DNA from: Glaciimonas immobilis
GTDB taxonomy: Bacteria > Pseudomonadota > Gammaproteobacteria > Burkholderiales > Burkholderiaceae_D
Direction: 5' to 3'
Assembly (NCBI RefSeq): GCF_011947285.1
Contig: NZ_JAAOZT010000012.1
Span: 346,961-410,960 of the forward strand
DNA: 64,000 nt
Positions 63,128-64,000 of the stretch are shown here, piece by piece (position 1 is the stretch's first letter; every line of letters starts with the position of its first letter). The notes beneath the pieces are model-generated. The model saw only the letters and a program-made list of their open reading frames with translations. It had not been told where the DNA came from and searched no databases. The translations under genes were made by a program, and so were the position numbers.

Positions 63128-64000
63128 ATGTCCAGCAGTCGCACACTGTGCGCGTATTCCAGCGCTATTCCAACACGCCTGCAGCAACCGGCATTGGTCC
63201 CGATCAGTCTGTCCGGCACCGAAGGCATCAACTGTTTATTCGACTACACGGTGGTACTGATGACGCCGGACGCGCTGACCCATCTGAGCGCAGAGAATGC
63301 CAATTTCGCGCTTGATGATTTCCTCGGGCGCGCGATGACGGTCACGATTGCACTCGACGGCAGCGGGTCGTTGGGCCCCGGTGCCGAGGGCCACGGTAGT
63401 GGTACCCGCGAAATCAGCGGCCTGATCACTGCCGCTAAAATGCTGCGCCAGCAAGGACGCCATGCGCTGTATCAAGTCACGTTGCGGCCGTGGCTGCAGT
63501 TGGCAACACTGACGACCGACTGCAAGATCTTTCAGGATCAGACAGTGATTGAGATTTTCGATACGCTGTTTACCGACTACGTATTTCCGCTCGACAAACG
63601 TCTGATCGAAACTTACCCCAAACGTGATTATCAGACCCAGTACAACGAAACCGACTTCGCGTTCTTCAGTCGCTTGTGCGAAGAATGGGGCATCAATTAT
63701 TTCTTCGAACACAGCGACGGCGCGCACCGGCTGGTAGTGATCGACAGCATCGGCGCCCATCGGCACAGCCCGAGCAGCGCGTATCATACGGTTGATTTCC
63801 ATGCCAGCGGCAAGCATCGTGCTGCCGACTACCTGCACACGTTCACGCCCGACCATCAGCTGACCTCGGGCGAATACAATACCCGCGATCACGATTACAC
63901 CCGCACCAACGCCGATTTAAATGCCAGACGGTACGACCCGCGTCCGACGCTGCACAATCAGCAGGCGGTCTATCAATGGCATGTCGATGCCAATTTCAGC
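63128..64000 (+). CDS. Type VI secretion spike protein VgrG, N-terminal 291 residues; runs off the window
   Basis: Frame open from ATG 63128 to the window end without a stop. The gp27/gp44-like N-terminal domain of VgrG is recognised by LFDYTVVLMTPDALTHLSAENANFALDDFLGR, ISGLITAAKMLRQQGRHALYQVTLRPWL, and above all YNETDFAFFSRLCEEWGINYFFEHSDG. GGAAGG precedes the ATG. The gp5-like needle and any C-terminal effector domain lie beyond the edge. No other T6SS structural gene is in the window, so it may be an orphan vgrG with downstream effector and immunity genes. Confidence 0.92.
   Translation, partial: MSSSRTLCAYSSAIPTRLQQPALVPISLSGTEGINCLFDYTVVLMTPDALTHLSAENANFALDDFLGRAMTVTIALDGSGSLGPGAEGHGSGTREISGLITAAKMLRQQGRHALYQVTLRPWLQLATLTTDCKIFQDQTVIEIFDTLFTDYVFPLDKRLIETYPKRDYQTQYNETDFAFFSRLCEEWGINYFFEHSDGAHRLVVIDSIGAHRHSPSSAYHTVDFHASGKHRAADYLHTFTPDHQLTSGEYNTRDHDYTRTNADLNARRYDPRPTLHNQQAVYQWHVDANFS

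Overview
The window looks like a chromosomal segment from a betaproteobacterium of the order Burkholderiales, most likely family Oxalobacteraceae (a Herbaspirillum/Collimonas/Glaciimonas relative). This is inferred from gene order and protein character: ilvBN-ilvC next to an ECF sigma factor with DUF3619, DUF3106 and RDD proteins; pyrG-kdsA-eno-ftsB; ispH-fkpB; radC-rpmB-rpmG; and adk-kdsB-Trm112-lpxK-exbD-exbB facing xseA. Base composition is near 50% GC. Genus is not decided by anything seen here. No tRNA or rRNA gene, CRISPR array or complete insertion sequence was seen.

Layout. 1-1000: remnant of an MFS drug transporter. 1.1-4.5 kb (minus): branched-chain amino acid synthesis (ilvC, ilvN, ilvB). 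5.3-7.8 kb (plus): ECF sigma factor cluster. 7.9-8.8 kb: ferritin-like DUF455 gene broken by one in-frame amber codon. 9.0-10.5 kb: gamma-carbonic anhydrase and Hsp33, then a 7-bp minisatellite. 10.9-15.6 kb (minus): ftsB, eno, kdsA, pyrG. 16-26 kb (plus): an MFS exporter, then a tripartite RND efflux operon ending in its own two-component system, with a CusR-like operator in front. 26.4 kb: 4.5S SRP RNA. 26.6-30.6 kb: ubiD, a lytic transglycosylase with a long structured leader, and a ParDE-type toxin-antitoxin pair. 30.8-34.8 kb (minus): livF-livG-livM-livH, preceded by a 21-codon ORF and an intrinsic terminator. 35.4-38.5 kb: ispH, fkpB, radC, rpmB, rpmG. 38.6-46.8 kb (minus): secreted serine protease, DUF4019 protein, fatty acid desaturase, MscS channel, PLD-family protein, RNA m5C methyltransferase. 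47-52.6 kb (minus): purN, barstar, secreted RNase, patatin, membrane pyrophosphatase. 52.9-57.4 kb (minus): adk, kdsB, Trm112-like, lpxK, exbD, exbB. 57.5-59.7 kb: four copies of a repeat carrying paired DnaA boxes, around a zinc metallopeptidase gene. 60-62.5 kb: xseA, sodB. 63.1-64.0 kb: start of a VgrG gene that runs off the edge.

How genes work together. Most of the window is housekeeping: isoleucine/valine/leucine synthesis plus uptake of the same amino acids, envelope precursor supply (kdsA and kdsB for Kdo, lpxK for lipid A), energy-coupled outer membrane transport (exbBD), nucleotide metabolism (pyrG, purN, adk) and ribosomal proteins. Accessory functions are efflux, secreted enzymes (protease, RNase with inhibitor), a toxin-antitoxin pair and a type VI spike protein.

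The features most worth following up are regulatory or structural: the DnaA-box repeat family at 57.5-59.7 kb, the leader ORF plus terminator before livH, a possible -1 frameshift at the end of the efflux outer membrane gene, and the structured leader of the transglycosylase.
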